Of a stretch of 37,216 nucleotides of DNA, positions 18,000 through 26,225 are shown in pieces; positions within the stretch are counted from its first letter, which is position 1; each line of letters begins with the position of its first letter. The notes under the pieces were generated by a model, which was not told the DNA's origin, ran no database searches, and was given only the letters and a program-made list of their open reading frames with translations. The stretch spans positions 1 through 37,216 of the forward strand of contig JAGNLL010000012.1 of the NCBI GenBank assembly GCA_017999675.1, given 5' to 3'. This DNA comes from Rickettsiales bacterium (GTDB taxonomy: Bacteria > Pseudomonadota > Alphaproteobacteria > Rickettsiales > UBA1997). The translations under genes and the position numbers were made by a program.

Positions 18000-18793
18000 A
18001 AACTATTCCACAACCCAACAACCACCCCTTGATTGTCGTAGAAAGGTGCGTTGCCGTGAAGTCTGCGTAAGTAACCGGCTTGCAGCGCAACATCTGGTGT
18101 GATTCGGTAGATTAGCGACAGGTTTGTAATGTCGTTGGCGTCTTTTGAAAAATTAAAACTTGAATAGCTGTTGTCGGTGGCGTTGGCTTTTGATCTCAGG
18201 TTCCACACAATGTTGTCTTGCAGCAAAATTCCAAATTTTTGATTAAAGTTGTAGCCTGCCCAAAGCGTAAAGCGCGCCTCGTCAAATGGGTTTGAAAATT
18301 TTCTACGGTAAGACACTTCAAAACGTGCAAAATAAGGCGTGTCGCCGCGAACCACGGTGTTAATAAGGCGGTCTTTCATGTTGAAGGCAAATAAAAATCG
18401 CAACTCGTAATCGGCTTGTTTTGGCATTAGGCCGAGATTTTGATTTTCGTTATAAACGCTGGGAAATTTGTACGAGTTGTGCATTGTCACACCCAATTTT
18501 TTGTAACTCAAAAGTTTGTAGCGGTGAAAAATTTCGGCGGTGTTTAAGGCGTAGGCCGTGGTGCCAGAGTTGTAGTTTGAAGTGACGCGACTGGCCTGAA
18601 AAATTGTGCCAATTGCGGTTTTGTCGCTTAACGGATATTCAACAAAATTGTTCAAAATTTGCTTACGATTGTCGCTTTTAAAAGCACTACCCTCAACAAA
18701 AGAAATAGTGCTAAACATTTGCAAATTATTGGTTGCGGCAAAAGCGCTGCTGCCAAGCAAAATGAGTAGAAAAGTTAGGAATATTTTCTTCAT
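17996..18793 (-). CDS. Predicted outer-membrane beta-barrel protein (DUF2490-like)
   Basis: 265 residues from the ATG at 18793. A signal peptide covers residues 1-20 (MKKIFLTFLLILLGSSAFAA). The remainder consists of alternating amphipathic segments rich in Tyr, Phe and Asn, such as RFEVSYRRKFSNPFDEARFT, and the last residue is Phe, a mark of barrel proteins inserted by the BAM machinery. The pattern resembles DUF2490-type proteins; no function is known. A longer reading upstream adds an N-terminus that spoils the signal peptide. It lies 47 nt downstream of the pilin-LamG gene on the same strand and may be co-transcribed with it. Confidence 0.75.
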   Translation of the reverse strand: MKKIFLTFLLILLGSSAFAATNNLQMFSTISFVEGSAFKSDNRKQILNNFVEYPLSDKTAIGTIFQASRVTSNYNSGTTAYALNTAEIFHRYKLLSYKKLGVTMHNSYKFPSVYNENQNLGLMPKQADYELRFLFAFNMKDRLINTVVRGDTPYFARFEVSYRRKFSNPFDEARFTLWAGYNFNQKFGILLQDNIVWNLRSKANATDNSYSSFNFSKDANDITNLSLIYRITPDVALQAGYLRRLHGNAPFYDNQGVVVGLWNSF

Positions 18794-18840
18794 AAATTTT
18801 AGAAACGAGAAGAACTTAGTGAGGACAGCTGAGGAGCAAC

Positions 18841-19728
18841 TTAAGAAACTTGAATCGACCATTTTTTGCCTAAGTAGCGATCAATCGATAATCTTTCTTC
18901 GTCGGTCAAAGCGCGATTGAAAATTATTATTTCGCCAATGGCGCCATTAAAGAAATATTGTGGAGTGATTCTGGATATTGCTCCGATTGAAAATTGGTTA
19001 AGACTTGTTGTTGGAACATCGGATGGAGATCCGCTAAACATTGTAGCGCCATTTAAATAACCAGAAGCTGTGGTTCCACTAGACACAAAAGATAATATTT
19101 GTGCCTTATTACTCGTAACGACAATTGATGGAGATGCTATAATTATGCCTTCTGATCTGCGCGAGATAGTGCAGGCACCTGATGTTATCGGAAACCAAAT
19201 TAGCGGGTCCGTTGCTGAAGAGTTGCTAAAAGAGATAAAATTTTGCTGAGCCGCGGCAGAGCCCATTTTATTAAGCACTACAAACACAGATATTGGCAAA
19301 TCTTCTCCCGAAAAATAAGAAGCTAAACTGTCGGCGGCCAAATAATCGTTAACCCCGTCAAAAAACACCGCGGGCAAATTATTGATTGCCGCTTTTTTAA
19401 GAATTGGCTGATTGTTTGAGGCTAACGGAGAGGCATTAAAAGTTGAGGTCGACTGGGGGTTAATGTCATTCCAAACAGTGACGGCGTTATTTGTTGAGCT
19501 GTCTTGGTCAATTGTAGAACTAAAACTTTTTTCTGAAGTTGATTCGTACCACGCAGCCAAACCTTTAATTCCTGCAACCGGAGAAGATTGAGTTAAAGCT
19601 TGGGCAGAAGTTAAAGTCATTTTATCGATTAGCTTTGAAGCCTGCGTCACACCGGCAACTAAAATTCCAATCACCAAAATAACGATCGAAATCTCAATCA
19701 AAGAAAATGCCTTTTTGAATTGTTTCAT
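18841..19728 (-). CDS. Type IV pilin-like protein with LamG/concanavalin-like C-terminal domain (copy 1)
   Basis: 295 residues. The N-terminus MKQFKKAFSLIEISIVILV is a class III (prepilin) leader: 7 residues, cleavage before Phe8, Glu12 at mature position 5, then a hydrophobic helix. The -1 residue is Ala rather than the usual Gly. After the helix, a jelly-roll region begins with GLAAWYESTSEKSF, has FFDGVNDYLAADSLA in the middle and ends IGEIIIFNRALTDEERLSID, the typical LamG/laminin-G-like ending. Such a domain usually binds carbohydrate or protein. The second copy at 34914-35792 shares the leader, the WNDIN motif and the C-terminal motif. No pilus assembly genes (pilB, pilC, pilQ, pilD) are nearby. 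Surface display is inferred. Confidence 0.85.
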   Translation of the reverse strand: MKQFKKAFSLIEISIVILVIGILVAGVTQASKLIDKMTLTSAQALTQSSPVAGIKGLAAWYESTSEKSFSSTIDQDSSTNNAVTVWNDINPQSTSTFNASPLASNNQPILKKAAINNLPAVFFDGVNDYLAADSLASYFSGEDLPISVFVVLNKMGSAAAQQNFISFSNSSATDPLIWFPITSGACTISRRSEGIIIASPSIVVTSNKAQILSFVSSGTTASGYLNGATMFSGSPSDVPTTSLNQFSIGAISRITPQYFFNGAIGEIIIFNRALTDEERLSIDRYLGKKWSIQVS

Positions 19729-19811
19729 TGATGTTTTTTAAAATTAGATTTTGAGGCTGCTACCAAACCAAATACTTTAAAAAAAACTCTAAACAAATAA
19801 TCAAAAAAACA

Positions 19812-20447
19812 ATGCGCCATTTCCTAACTTTTCTGACTTTGTCTTTTTTAATTTCGTCTTGCTCGAGCAACGAAAAACCTGGTTCTTACCGCGGTTACGA
19901 AACTGCCACTTACGAGGTAAGTAAAAAAATTAACAACTTTGAAATTCGTAAATATCCGCCAATTTTAGTTGCCGAAGTTGAGGTTGAAGGAACTCGCACT
20001 GAAGCTGCAAAAAAAGGCTTTAGGGTGCTTGCCAGCTACATCTTTGGCAGTAATGCTTCAAAGCAAAAAGTGGCAATGACCTCACCCGTTTTGCAAAAAG
20101 AAGTTTCTGAAAAAATTGCAATGACCTCTCCCGTTAGACAAATTTCGAGCTCGCAAAAAAAGTGGCGCGTGCAATTTGCAATGCCCAAAAAATACACGCT
20201 AGAAAACCTGCCTAAGCCAGAAAACGACAAAATAAAATTTAAAGTTTTAGGCAAAAAAACCGTCGTAGCCATTCGCTTTTCGGGCAAATGGTCAAACCAA
20301 CTTTTCGACGCCAAAAAACAAGAATTAGCCGCTTTTGTTGCACAGAACAAAATGAAAAAAATCGGTCAGCCAATTATTTCTTACTACGACGACCCGTTCA
20401 CATTTCCGTGGAATCGCCGCAACGAAATTATTCAAGAAATTAAATAA
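19812..20447 (+). CDS. SOUL family haem-binding-like lipoprotein
   Basis: 211 residues. The N-terminus MRHFLTFLTLSFLISSC is a lipoprotein signal with lipobox LISSC and acylated Cys17. The body matches the SOUL family: YEVSKKINNFEIRKYPPILV, FRVLASYIFGSNASKQKVAM, the repeated AMTSPV motif, and FPWNRRNEI at the end. SOUL proteins bind haem or related tetrapyrroles in eukaryotes; bacterial roles are poorly known. It is divergent from the pilin-LamG gene (83 bp between starts), and its stop overlaps the next ATG by one base (TAATG), so the two are translationally linked. Confidence 0.9.
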   Translation: MRHFLTFLTLSFLISSCSSNEKPGSYRGYETATYEVSKKINNFEIRKYPPILVAEVEVEGTRTEAAKKGFRVLASYIFGSNASKQKVAMTSPVLQKEVSEKIAMTSPVRQISSSQKKWRVQFAMPKKYTLENLPKPENDKIKFKVLGKKTVVAIRFSGKWSNQLFDAKKQELAAFVAQNKMKKIGQPIISYYDDPFTFPWNRRNEIIQEIK

Positions 20448-21400
20448 TGCTCAAAGTTGCAATCATTGGCGCAGGCCTTTCGGGAATGGTTTTGGCAAAT
20501 GATCTTAGCCAAAATTTTGACGTAAAAATTTTTGAAAAATCGCGTGGCGTTGGCGGCAGAATGTCAACTCGCTACGCCGAAAATTTTGTTTTTGACCACG
20601 GTCTGCAATATTTTACCGCACAAAGTTTAAAATTTTTAAACTTTGTTAAAGCCAACGGCGCCGAGCCCTGGCAAGGTGAAGTGCTCAATCTTTCAAACGG
20701 CAAATCACGCCAAGAAAATTACCTAGTTGCAACGCCAAACATGAGTGGCTTGTGCAAAAGTTTAATTGGCGATTTGCAAATTAGCCTCAACACCGAAGTG
20801 GTGCCACTGTTAGAAAAACAAGCCGACGGCTGGCATTTGTTTGACAAAAATTCTAACGCGCTTGGGGTTTTTGATTTGGTAATTTCAACAGCGCCTTTGC
20901 TTCAAACTCTAAATCTTTTTGGTAAGAACGCCGAAATTAAAAACGTGCAAGCCCTTCCCTGCTTTGCTTTAATGATTGGTTTTGCTGACAAAGAAATTAG
21001 CCCAAATTGGATTTTTGCTGAAGTTGAAAATAGTCCAATCAAGTCAATTGCACTAAACTCGAGTAAGCCTAAACGTAGTAAGGACGTGACTTGCTTTGTG
21101 GTTCAATCAAGCAACGACTGGGCTTTAAAAAATTTAGAAAGTGAAGTTTCCGAAGTGCAAAAAGAGCTGCTAAAAGAATTTGAAAAGCTCACCGCAATTG
21201 ATTGCAGTAAAGCCAACTACGTGAGCACCCACCGCTGGCGCTACTCGGTGGTGCTTGAAGAAAAACAATCTGAAAGTTTTTTAGATTTAAATTTGGGACT
21301 TGCCGCTACTGGTGACTGGGTTTCGAATTCACAGCTTGAAGAGGTTTGGGGTGTGGCGAAAAAGTTGGCGGGTGAAATTTTAGATCACTCTTGCAAATAA
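20447..21400 (+). CDS. FAD-dependent amine-oxidase/renalase-like oxidoreductase
   Basis: 317 residues with an N-terminal dinucleotide-binding motif IIGAGLSGMVLANDLSQNFD and the flavin signature FEKSRGVGGRMSTRY. FDHGLQYFTAQS is typical of the renalase-like NAD(P)/FAD-dependent family, and the C-terminus has LGLAATGDWVSNSQLEEVWG. The substrate is unknown. It is coupled to the SOUL gene by a TAATG overlap. Its TAA stop (21398-21400) lies inside the left end of palindrome copy B, so the repeat inserted at, or now supplies, the end of the gene. Confidence 0.9.
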   Translation: MLKVAIIGAGLSGMVLANDLSQNFDVKIFEKSRGVGGRMSTRYAENFVFDHGLQYFTAQSLKFLNFVKANGAEPWQGEVLNLSNGKSRQENYLVATPNMSGLCKSLIGDLQISLNTEVVPLLEKQADGWHLFDKNSNALGVFDLVISTAPLLQTLNLFGKNAEIKNVQALPCFALMIGFADKEISPNWIFAEVENSPIKSIALNSSKPKRSKDVTCFVVQSSNDWALKNLESEVSEVQKELLKEFEKLTAIDCSKANYVSTHRWRYSVVLEEKQSESFLDLNLGLAATGDWVSNSQLEEVWGVAKKLAGEILDHSCK

Positions 21401-21495
21401 CCACCCCCAACCCCTCCTTCAAAAGGAGGGGAGTGCTCACCTCCGAGTGCGGTCTAAAGCCCCTCCTTTTCAAGGAGGGGTTGGGGGTGGTTATT
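21396..21495. repeat. Palindromic intergenic repeat, family P2, copy B
   Basis: Near-perfect inverted arms run from AATAACCACCCCC at the left to GGGGGTGGTTATT at the right, with the block CCCTCCTT..AAGGAGGGG inside each arm. The central part, CTCACCTCCGAGTGCGGTCT, is the same as in copy C. The left end contains the stop codon of the flavoprotein gene. The element lies between convergent genes (flavoprotein and msrA). Confidence 0.93.
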
Positions 21496-21528
21496 CACAC
21501 AATCTTGCTCTCTTAAAAAAACCAAAAC

Positions 21529-22101
21529 CTAAAACCGCCACTCCGCTCTCGCGTGGTGACACGTGTAGCCGTAAGGATTTTTCTTCAAATAATTTTGGTG
21601 GTATTCTTCTGCTTTGTAAAAAGGCCCGGCCTTTGAAACCCTTGTCACCACTGGCTTCTTAAACACTCCCGATTTGTCTGCCGCTGCAATTACCTTCAAC
21701 GCAATATTTTTTTGCTCTTCGCTAAAATAAAAAATTTCTGAACGGTATTGGCTGCCAATGTCGTTTTCTTGGCGGTTGAGAGTGGTTGGGTTGTGAATGG
21801 TAAAATAAAATTTTAGCAGCTTTTCGTAAGAAATTTTTTGTGGGTCGAAGGTCACCTCAACAGATTCGGCGTGGCCCGTGGCGCCAGTTGAAATTAACTC
21901 GTAAGTTGGGTTTGCCAAAGTTCCACCTGTGTAGCCAACCTCACTTTTTACCACACCATTTAACCCACTGAGTAATTCCTGCATTCCCCAAAAACACCCT
22001 CCAGCCAAAATTGTTTTTTCGTAATTTGCCGCCTGAGAGTTGAGTGAAAAATTTAGCATTAGCGTGAAAAATGTAATTAATTTTAGGGCAAGTTTTTTCA
22101 T
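21529..22101 (-). CDS. msrA: Peptide-methionine (S)-S-oxide reductase MsrA, exported form
   Basis: Repairs methionine-S-sulfoxide in proteins. The active-site GGCFWGM has catalytic Cys36, followed by VGYTGG, HAESVEVTFDPQKISYEKLL and the C-terminal region with NPYGYTCH. A signal peptide (residues 1-24, LITFFTLMLNFSLNSQA) suggests action in the periplasm, unlike the usual cytoplasmic enzyme. The 190 residues fit the family once the leader is counted. It is divergent from ankyrin gene 2 across a 257-bp gap containing a 27-nt palindrome. Confidence 0.95.
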   Translation of the reverse strand: MKKLALKLITFFTLMLNFSLNSQAANYEKTILAGGCFWGMQELLSGLNGVVKSEVGYTGGTLANPTYELISTGATGHAESVEVTFDPQKISYEKLLKFYFTIHNPTTLNRQENDIGSQYRSEIFYFSEEQKNIALKVIAAADKSGVFKKPVVTRVSKAGPFYKAEEYHQNYLKKNPYGYTCHHARAEWRF

Positions 22102-22167
22102 TTTTTTAAAACAAAATTAAAACCGGCTTAAGCCCTTTAAACAAAAGGCTTTGCGACGTATTTTTTT

Positions 22168-22194
22168 AAATATTCCACTCCGAGTAGAATATTT
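22168..22194. promoter_or_regulatory. 27-nt palindrome in the msrA/ankyrin-2 divergent intergenic region
   Basis: AAATATTCCACT (22168-22179) and AGTAGAATATTT (22183-22194) are inverted copies with one mismatch around CCG. The site lies 67 bp upstream of msrA and 164 bp upstream of ankyrin gene 2, a fitting position for a dimeric regulator's operator. There is no T-run, so a terminator is unlikely. The rest of the 257-bp gap shows no gene. Confidence 0.45.
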
Positions 22195-22358
22195 GCTTTT
22201 CTTACCCAGTAATTCGCAAAAAAAACTGAATTGGTTACACAAATTTTTGCTCAACTAAAGGGAGAAAAATTTTAACAAATATCGCCTCTAGATTTAGTCT
22301 TGAAATTTAGTCAAAATCACTTGAAGAAGCCTAAAATCTACAACAAAGCATTCCTAAA

Positions 22359-24566
22359 ATGATTAGAGAAAAATTAGAACAACTTAAAAAATCACAAAAA
22401 TCTGGCGCAAAACTTGCTGAAGAACTCGCAAAAATAATTGCAGCTCGCGCCAAAGAAAGCCCAACAGAAATTGTAGCTGAAATTGCGGCAATTAACGAGT
22501 TTATTTCGCAGCATCCAGAGCTTGTCGAGCTAGAAAATTCTACCCACCAACAAATAAACGACACCCTGCTCTACAAACTTGCGGCAGGAGTTCCAAACCC
22601 TTACAGCATTGAAATAATTAACCACCTAATTGCGCAGTGTCGCGACTTAAGTGGAAGGCACGATTTGTTGTTAGTAATGATTAAAGACCGCACAATTTCG
22701 CGCGATCCAGACATGTCGCAAACCTTTGATTTGTTGGTAGAAAAAGGATTGCCAAAACCAAACTCAGAGCAAATTGCATCTTTAGTGAGCGACTCAAGAT
22801 TGCGCCAAGGCTTCAACGCCACGAAGCTGGCAAAAAGTTTTTTAAATAAGCGGCAAGACCCTTCGCTAATTAGACAAATACTTGAATCGCGGCGAGGTGA
22901 AGAAAGACAAGCGTTAGAAGATTTTTTAACAAAAGGCGCTTTTGAACAATTTTTTCACAAGCACATTGCAAATTTAGTTAGGGTAAACAACGACACCTTG
23001 CTAAAAGCCACCCTCAACAGAAAAAAATCTAGCCAGTTGTTGCAAGAATCCGCCGACCACAGCGAAGCTCTAAATTTAGCAGCTGCGCACAAGTATGTTG
23101 AAACCTTCAAAATTTTAATCGAAGCCGGATTTGACCCGCGAAAGCACCAAGAAGGTGCGCCAAATTGCATTGCCCTTGCCTGCCAAGCCCAAGGCAAAAG
23201 CACTTTACATCCTTACTTAGTGGCAATTAGAGAAAAATTTGGACCAGAAGTTTTGGCGGAGATTTTGCGCGAAGGAGAATCATCCATAACTCACGCGATT
23301 AGAGGCAGGGCCTACATTGGCACCATTAAACTTTTGTTAGAAAACGGTGCTGCAATTGAGCAAAATTACTTACAAAATTTAAAAACTTTGGTGCGCAAAG
23401 GTGATGCTGGGGCTTTTGAATTTTTGTTAAAGAAAGGACGCCTAAACCAAGAAGAATTTTCTGCAGTTTTTGAAGTAGTAAAAAACGAAAGCGACTACGT
23501 TGTAGCTAGTGCGTTTTTAGATTACTTAAAAAAACAAAATCCGCCTTTGGCTTCTGAGCTAGAGCCAGAAATGAAGGAAAAGCACCAAAAATTAAGTGAG
23601 CAAAATCTGTTTGAAATTTGTAAACTTAGTGGAGAAAAAACTTTTGCTTCTTACGTTGCAAACAAAGCAGCCGGCTGGATACAAAGGCACGTTAACAGTT
23701 TAGACAAAGAAGAAAAAACCGCACTTTACTACGCAATTGCCGACAATGCTTACTACAACTTGGTAAAGCTTTTGTTAGAAGCTGGCGCAAATCCAAATTT
23801 TATTGCCCGAGAAGAAGGCAGCCACGCCACTTTAAATGCAGCAACTCTTGCAGTTAGAAACTCCGAACCCGCAACTTTAGGGCTCATTTTACAATCTCGA
23901 AATTTGTCAAGTGAGTCAATTCGTGCTGCAGCAGTTGAATTAGTAAAAGAAGAAAACAACGAGGCCGTGCTTACAGAAGCATTTGTTGGTGGTCTTGAGG
24001 TAGAAAAACTAGCAGCTCTGCCTCTTGAAGTAAGGCAAGTTTTACTAGAAAGAAGTTTAGAATTAAAACAGCCACAACTTGTTCAAAAAATTGCCAGCTC
24101 CTCACCTCAAGGCGATTTAGCACCACTAATTGAAAAGCTTTTTTCTAAAGCAATTGAGGCAGCAGATGTGGATCAGGTCAAAATTATTGTCCAAGATCTT
24201 GAGGTTAAAAAATTGCTTTCAAGCAGAGTTAGAAGGTCTGCGCTTGATCTTTGTAGTCTAGAAAGCGAACCGCTTTTAGGAGAATCTAAAAGCTACGGCA
24301 CAGCTGAAATTCCAAACGCTTCTTGTAGCTCTTCTCTGGCACAAAAATTAAATACTGAATTAGACAAACAATACACCGACCGCGCTTTTGAAATTGCTGC
24401 TAGCACTTCTGAAAAATCGGAAAGCGCCAAAGCAATTTTTAAAATTTTGGTGGAAGCTGGTTTTGAAACTTCGAAGAGTGAAAGAGAAATTAAATCACTA
24501 AAAATTGATGGCGAAGGCAGAAGCGCTTGGTGTCCAAGTTTGGAGACGTGCTGTATTATTTCTTAA
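22359..24566 (+). CDS. Ankyrin-repeat protein with C-terminal CaaX-type motif; candidate host-prenylated effector
   Basis: 735 residues, no signal peptide or membrane helix. It starts with a charged helical segment (REKLEQLKKSQKSGAKLAEE). Ankyrin-type repeats are visible at about 236-260 (LNLAAAHKYVETFKILIEAG), 308-333 (THAIRGRAYIGTIKLLLENG) and 454-480 (ALYYAIADNAYYNLVKLLLE then AGANPN). The rest is alpha-helical and may hold degenerate repeats. The last five residues are CCIIS: the final four fit a CaaX box (Cys, two aliphatic residues, Ser) of the type farnesylated in eukaryotes, with a further Cys before it. Legionella AnkB is a known ankyrin effector with a CaaX end; homology to it is not claimed. 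The gene is monocistronic and closed by a long palindromic terminator. Arg codons are mixed AGA/CGC. Confidence 0.85.
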   Translation: MIREKLEQLKKSQKSGAKLAEELAKIIAARAKESPTEIVAEIAAINEFISQHPELVELENSTHQQINDTLLYKLAAGVPNPYSIEIINHLIAQCRDLSGRHDLLLVMIKDRTISRDPDMSQTFDLLVEKGLPKPNSEQIASLVSDSRLRQGFNATKLAKSFLNKRQDPSLIRQILESRRGEERQALEDFLTKGAFEQFFHKHIANLVRVNNDTLLKATLNRKKSSQLLQESADHSEALNLAAAHKYVETFKILIEAGFDPRKHQEGAPNCIALACQAQGKSTLHPYLVAIREKFGPEVLAEILREGESSITHAIRGRAYIGTIKLLLENGAAIEQNYLQNLKTLVRKGDAGAFEFLLKKGRLNQEEFSAVFEVVKNESDYVVASAFLDYLKKQNPPLASELEPEMKEKHQKLSEQNLFEICKLSGEKTFASYVANKAAGWIQRHVNSLDKEEKTALYYAIADNAYYNLVKLLLEAGANPNFIAREEGSHATLNAATLAVRNSEPATLGLILQSRNLSSESIRAAAVELVKEENNEAVLTEAFVGGLEVEKLAALPLEVRQVLLERSLELKQPQLVQKIASSSPQGDLAPLIEKLFSKAIEAADVDQVKIIVQDLEVKKLLSSRVRRSALDLCSLESEPLLGESKSYGTAEIPNASCSSSLAQKLNTELDKQYTDRAFEIAASTSEKSESAKAIFKILVEAGFETSKSEREIKSLKIDGEGRSAWCPSLETCCIIS

Positions 24567-24577
24567 CCTTCTTTAAG

Positions 24578-24684
24578 AAAAACCGTCGGTTGAGCGGAGT
24601 CGAAACCACCGGAAGGTTCCTGCCTCGCAAGTGAAGCAGGAACCTTCCGGTGGTTTCGACTCCGCTCAACCGACGGTTTTTTTT
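24578..24684. repeat. Palindromic repeat family P1, copy 1, acting as bidirectional terminator
   Basis: 46-bp arms (24578-24623 and 24636-24681) are perfectly complementary around a 12-nt loop. They begin with an A-run and end in a run of eight T residues, so the RNA would form a very strong terminator hairpin on both strands. The core GGTTGAGCGGAGTCGAAACC is shared with copy 2 at 31475-31586. It lies between the convergent ankyrin gene 2 and miaB. Confidence 0.93.
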
Positions 24685-24702
24685 GTTTTCGTGCAAATTT
24701 TA

Positions 24703-26085
24703 TTAACTACAAAGCTCTCCCACCAAACTACTCGGGCGACTTTTCAAAATTTTTACCTCAGCGATTTTTCCGAAATATTTTTTCGCTTCTTCCTCACTTG
24801 CAACGTCAACAATAACCGACTGCAACCAAGGGCTTTTACCCCAGAGTTGCGTTCCCGGACGTGGCGTTTTCGGGCTGTTTGCTTTGCTTTTTGGCGCTTC
24901 TTTTTCAAACAGCACCGACATTGTTTTGCCTTCAAAACCTTTGTTAAACTCAATTTGTTGCTCGGTTAAAAGTTTTTGCAAACGCACAAGTCGTTCGTCT
25001 TTTACAGATTCTTCAACTTGAATTTTAGCATCTGCCGCAGGCGTTCCCGGGCGCGGCGAATATTTAAAAGAGTAGCATTGCGAGAAGCCGATTTTTTTGA
25101 TTAGGTCTAGCGTGTCTTCAAAATCTTTGTCAGTTTCGCCGGGAAAGCCCACAATAAAATCTGACGACAAACCAATGTCTGGCCTAGCTTCGCGGATTTT
25201 TTCAATAATTTTAAAATAATCTTGGCGTGTGTGTTTGCGGTTCATTCCCTTCAAAACATTGTTTGAACCAGATTGAATCGGCAGGTGCAAAAACGGCATT
25301 AATTTTTCAATTGAACCGTGAGCGGCAATGAGGTCGTCGCCCATGTCGCGCGGGTGCGAAGTGGTGTAGCGCACACGTTTTACTTGCGGAATTGCGGCAA
25401 TTTTTTCGATTAATTTTGCTAGGCTGGCGGCTTCACCATTTTCGTCTAAACCGTGGTAGGCGTTAACGTTTTGGCCAAGTAAGTAAATTTCGCTCACCCC
25501 TTGCTCAGCAAGCTTTCTGGCATCTTCAACAATTTTAGAAACTTCACGCGAATATTCAGCACCGCGCGTGTAGGGCACAACGCAGAAGGTGCAAAATTTG
25601 TCGCAGCCTTCTTGCACTGTCACAAATGCGCTAGTGCCAACACCAGCGCTGCTTTGTGGCAAGGCGTCAAATTTGTCGTTTGGAGTAAATTCTAAATTAA
25701 TTTGTTTTTTCTTTTCGCGAATAACTTTTCCAACCAAGTCGGGCAAGGTTTGGTAGCTTTCTGGGCCAACAATAATGTCGACAACATTTGAACGACGGAA
25801 AATTTCTTCACCTTCGGCTTGCGCCACGCAACCAGCAACGGCAACGATCATTTGGTCGCCCTGCTCTTTCATTTTATTTTTGTGCGGACGAATTCTGCCC
25901 AAATCAGAAAACAATTTTTCACTAGCCTTTTCGCGAATGTGGCAGGTGTTAATAATCACCATGTCGGCACCTTCGGGAGTGTCGGTGGTTTCGTAGCCAA
26001 CAGCCGTCATTAGGTCTTGCATGCGGTCTGAATCGTAAACATTCATTTGGCAGCCGTAGGTTTTGATGTGTAATTTTTTGGTCAT
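24703..26085 (-). CDS. miaB: tRNA-2-methylthio-N6-dimethylallyladenosine synthase MiaB
   Basis: A radical-SAM enzyme that adds a methylthio group to i6A37 of tRNAs reading UNN codons. The N-terminal UPF0004 domain starts KLHIKTYGCQMNVYDSDRM. The radical-SAM cluster motif CDKFCTFCVVPYTRG (Cys-x3-Cys-x2-Cys) lies in the middle, and a TRAM domain is at the C-terminus. The ATG at 26085 gives 460 residues, the usual length; longer in-frame readings run into palindrome copy C and are rejected. It lies between two palindromes. Confidence 0.96.
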   Translation of the reverse strand: MTKKLHIKTYGCQMNVYDSDRMQDLMTAVGYETTDTPEGADMVIINTCHIREKASEKLFSDLGRIRPHKNKMKEQGDQMIVAVAGCVAQAEGEEIFRRSNVVDIIVGPESYQTLPDLVGKVIREKKKQINLEFTPNDKFDALPQSSAGVGTSAFVTVQEGCDKFCTFCVVPYTRGAEYSREVSKIVEDARKLAEQGVSEIYLLGQNVNAYHGLDENGEAASLAKLIEKIAAIPQVKRVRYTTSHPRDMGDDLIAAHGSIEKLMPFLHLPIQSGSNNVLKGMNRKHTRQDYFKIIEKIREARPDIGLSSDFIVGFPGETDKDFEDTLDLIKKIGFSQCYSFKYSPRPGTPAADAKIQVEESVKDERLVRLQKLLTEQQIEFNKGFEGKTMSVLFEKEAPKSKANSPKTPRPGTQLWGKSPWLQSVIVDVASEEEAKKYFGKIAEVKILKSRPSSLVGELCS

Positions 26086-26114
26086 TTTTTTGTTTTTAAA
26101 ATTAGTTCGAGTGC

Positions 26115-26221
26115 GTGAATAAACACCCCCCAACCCCTCCTTGAAAAGGAGGGGAGTACTCACCTCCGAGTGCGGTCTAAAGCCCCTCCTTTTCAAGGAG
26201 GGGTTGGGGGTGGTTATTCAC
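26115..26221. repeat. Palindromic intergenic repeat, family P2, copy C
   Basis: Terminal inverted ends GTGAATAA (26115-26122) and TTATTCAC (26214-26221) enclose arms with CCCCTCCTTGAAAAGGAGGGG-type blocks. The centre CTCACCTCCGAGTGCGGTCT is shared with copy B, and the flanking bases ACAATC after the right end are also shared with copy B. It lies upstream of miaB and ends 4 nt before the stop of the methyltransferase gene. Confidence 0.93.
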
Positions 26222-26225
26222 ACAA

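Noticed and set aside
26086-26196. 37-residue N-terminal extension of MiaB
   Set aside because: It is encoded by palindrome P2 copy C and its flank; the conserved MiaB start is KLHIKTYGCQMN.
17215-26221. CRISPR array from repeated GC-rich blocks
   Set aside because: The copies are kilobases apart, are palindromes and have no regular spacers; no cas genes are present.
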